In this document: positions 38,576 to 39,525 of the stretch, in pieces | Numbering within the stretch: the first letter of the stretch is position 1 | Layout of the letters: each line of letters starts with the position of its first letter | Origin: Phycisphaerales bacterium | GTDB lineage: Bacteria; Planctomycetota; Phycisphaerae; Phycisphaerales; SM1A02 | Length of the DNA: 39,525 bases | Assembly: GCA_009691705.1 (NCBI GenBank) | Contig: SIAR01000022.1 | Location: 1 to 39,525 of the forward strand | Direction: 5' to 3' | The notes under the pieces: generated by a model | What the model saw: only the letters and a program-made list of their open reading frames with translations | Database searches by the model: none | Told to the model about the DNA's origin: nothing | Made by a program: the position numbers and the translations under genes

Positions 38576-39172
38576 ATGAGCGACGCACCTCCAACGTTTT
38601 CAACCTCATCCGTGGGACCTTCAACCGAATCGACGTGGCCTGTGAAACTTGCAATGGTGACAATCGTTCTGGGCGCACTCGGAGCAGTCGGCGGAGTGTG
38701 CGGAATCGGTGGCTCGCTCATGAGCGGCGCAATGGCTGGGATGATGGGTGGCATAACACCGCCGCCGGGGTCGGGTCCATCGCCAGCAGAGGCACTCGAA
38801 ATCGTGACGAGATATCAGGGGGTCACGATCGCGCACGCGCTGGTGTCAATCGCAGTGGGCGTGCTGCTGCTGGTCGCTGGAATCAAGTTGCGCAAGCGAT
38901 TGAAACAATCGCGCAAGCTCATCATGATTTGGGCTCCACTGAAAGTCGTGATGGCGCTGGCAGCTTCGGCGATCGGCTACGTCATGCAGCAAGAGTCGGC
39001 AAAGCTCATGACCACAGCGGCGACGGCTGCGAATCCTGTTGCGGGCTACATGGAAACGATGCAGACCGTCATGGGAATTCTCATGTTTGTCTGGGGGATC
39101 GCCTTCGCCGTCTTCATGGTGATCTGGTTCACGCGCGACTCAATCGCGGCTGAAGTTGAAACGTGGTCGTGA
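38576..39172 (+). CDS. hypothetical four-helix membrane protein
   Basis: I do not recognise this 198-residue protein. After a Ser/Thr-rich soluble N-terminus (1-22) it has four membrane helices at about 24-50, 84-106, 115-133 and 160-183. A Gly/Met/Pro-rich loop (50-68, with 'GAMAGMMGGITPPPGSG') lies between helices 1 and 2. Charged residues (KLRKRLKQSRK) follow helix 2, which suggests a cytoplasmic loop there. It starts 11 bases after the rsmB-like stop with an ATG and probably belongs to the same transcript. No catalytic or binding motif is visible. Confidence 0.75.
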   Translation: MSDAPPTFSTSSVGPSTESTWPVKLAMVTIVLGALGAVGGVCGIGGSLMSGAMAGMMGGITPPPGSGPSPAEALEIVTRYQGVTIAHALVSIAVGVLLLVAGIKLRKRLKQSRKLIMIWAPLKVVMALAASAIGYVMQQESAKLMTTAATAANPVAGYMETMQTVMGILMFVWGIAFAVFMVIWFTRDSIAAEVETWS

Positions 39173-39198
39173 AAGTCGGCGGTACGCGCCGCCGCAAC

Positions 39199-39525
39199 TC
39201 ACCGCTCGACAAGCGCACTATCAGCTGCAAGCAGTTCTTCGTAGAGCGCGGCTGGCGTTGAGGCCAAGCAGGCTCGCTCCCGCGTCGCGATGTTCGAGAA
39301 GATCCTGCTAATGCGGTGCAGCACTTGAATGTGCTCAGTGATCTTTTCAGGGGGCGATGCGAGCAGCACGATCAAACGCACGGGCCGCTTGTCGATCGAC
39401 TCGAATTCCATCGGAACCGCAGGACGACCGATCGCAATTGCAGGCCGCGTCACACCGGCACACTTGCCGTGCGGAATCGCAAGTCCTTCGCCAATTCCAG
39501 TCGAGCGTTGCTGCTCGCGCTCCCA
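39199..39525 (-). CDS. PTS EIIA (PtsN-like) domain protein, 5' part beyond the window
   Basis: The visible 108 residues are the C-terminal two-thirds of an EIIA domain. Reading in from the right edge, the frame shows 'EREQQRSTGIGEGLAIPHGKCAG', with the phosphorylatable His in the IPH motif. It continues with 'PAIAIGRPAVPMEFESIDKRPVRLIVLLASPP' and 'EHIQVLHRISRIFSNIATRERACL', typical of nitrogen-type EIIA (PtsN). The start lies outside the window. It is convergent with the four-helix membrane gene. It is a second, more canonical EIIA than the one at 26018-26491 and could share phosphoryl donors with it. The internal GTG at 39453 is not the start, because the active-site His precedes it. Confidence 0.9.
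   Translation of the reverse strand, partial: WEREQQRSTGIGEGLAIPHGKCAGVTRPAIAIGRPAVPMEFESIDKRPVRLIVLLASPPEKITEHIQVLHRISRIFSNIATRERACLASTPAALYEELLAADSALVER

Overview
The window reads as chromosomal DNA of a planctomycete, most likely of the class Phycisphaerae. Three things point there. An alternative complex III (ActABCDEF) is joined to a caa3-type oxidase. Secreted proteins end in dockerin-like tails of the form D-x-NGDG...DL...LS.WG. There is also a secreted prenyltransferase/squalene-oxidase-like toroid protein and a pseudopilin with a C-terminal DGHV motif. The assignment is by family resemblance only. Genes are densely packed and many are joined by ATGA, GTGA, TGATG or TAATG overlaps. 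No rRNA, tRNA, CRISPR array or insertion sequence was seen, and no gene-free stretch exceeds about 300 bases.

Layout. 1-4.6 kb holds a small membrane protein at the edge, a minus-strand pair (OprB-like porin, then FG-GAP propeller protein) and a divergent toroid protein. 4.6-11.6 kb holds heme A synthase (ctaA, minus) diverging from heme O synthase (ctaB), which leads a plus-strand run of a DUF3179 protein, a pseudopilin-like protein and a large secreted propeller/dockerin-like protein. 11.7-25.9 kb is one respiratory operon of about 14 kb on the minus strand: actA, actB, actC, actD, actE, actF, a small membrane protein with Thr-Pro repeats, a SCO copper chaperone, coxB (with fused cytochrome c), coxA, coxC, coxD and a second subunit III. 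26.0-33.7 kb is a plus-strand chain of eight overlapping or abutting genes: PTS EIIA, a PII-like protein, two cation:proton antiporter-like proteins, TatD, TatC, TadA and a HAD-TruD fusion. 33.7-35.8 kb (minus) holds a subtilisin-like protease and a bifunctional-nuclease-family protein. 35.9-39.2 kb (plus) holds metK, an RsmB-type rRNA methyltransferase and a four-helix membrane protein. The right edge cuts a second EIIA (PtsN-like) gene.

Function. ActA-F would oxidise menaquinol/quinol and pass electrons through the monoheme ActE or the CoxB cytochrome domain to CuA and the heme-copper centre of CoxA. CtaA and CtaB supply heme A, and SCO supplies CuA copper. CoxA carries the YSHPxV motif of A2-type oxidases. 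ActB has a twin-arginine-like signal, and a TatC with an enlarged extracytoplasmic loop is encoded nearby.

The least ordinary items are the single-frame HAD phosphatase-TruD fusion, the EIIA/PII-like/antiporter-pair module in which the first antiporter lacks the Lys-Asp pair of the second, the small repeat-bearing protein between actF and sco, and the loop insertions in TatC and CoxC.
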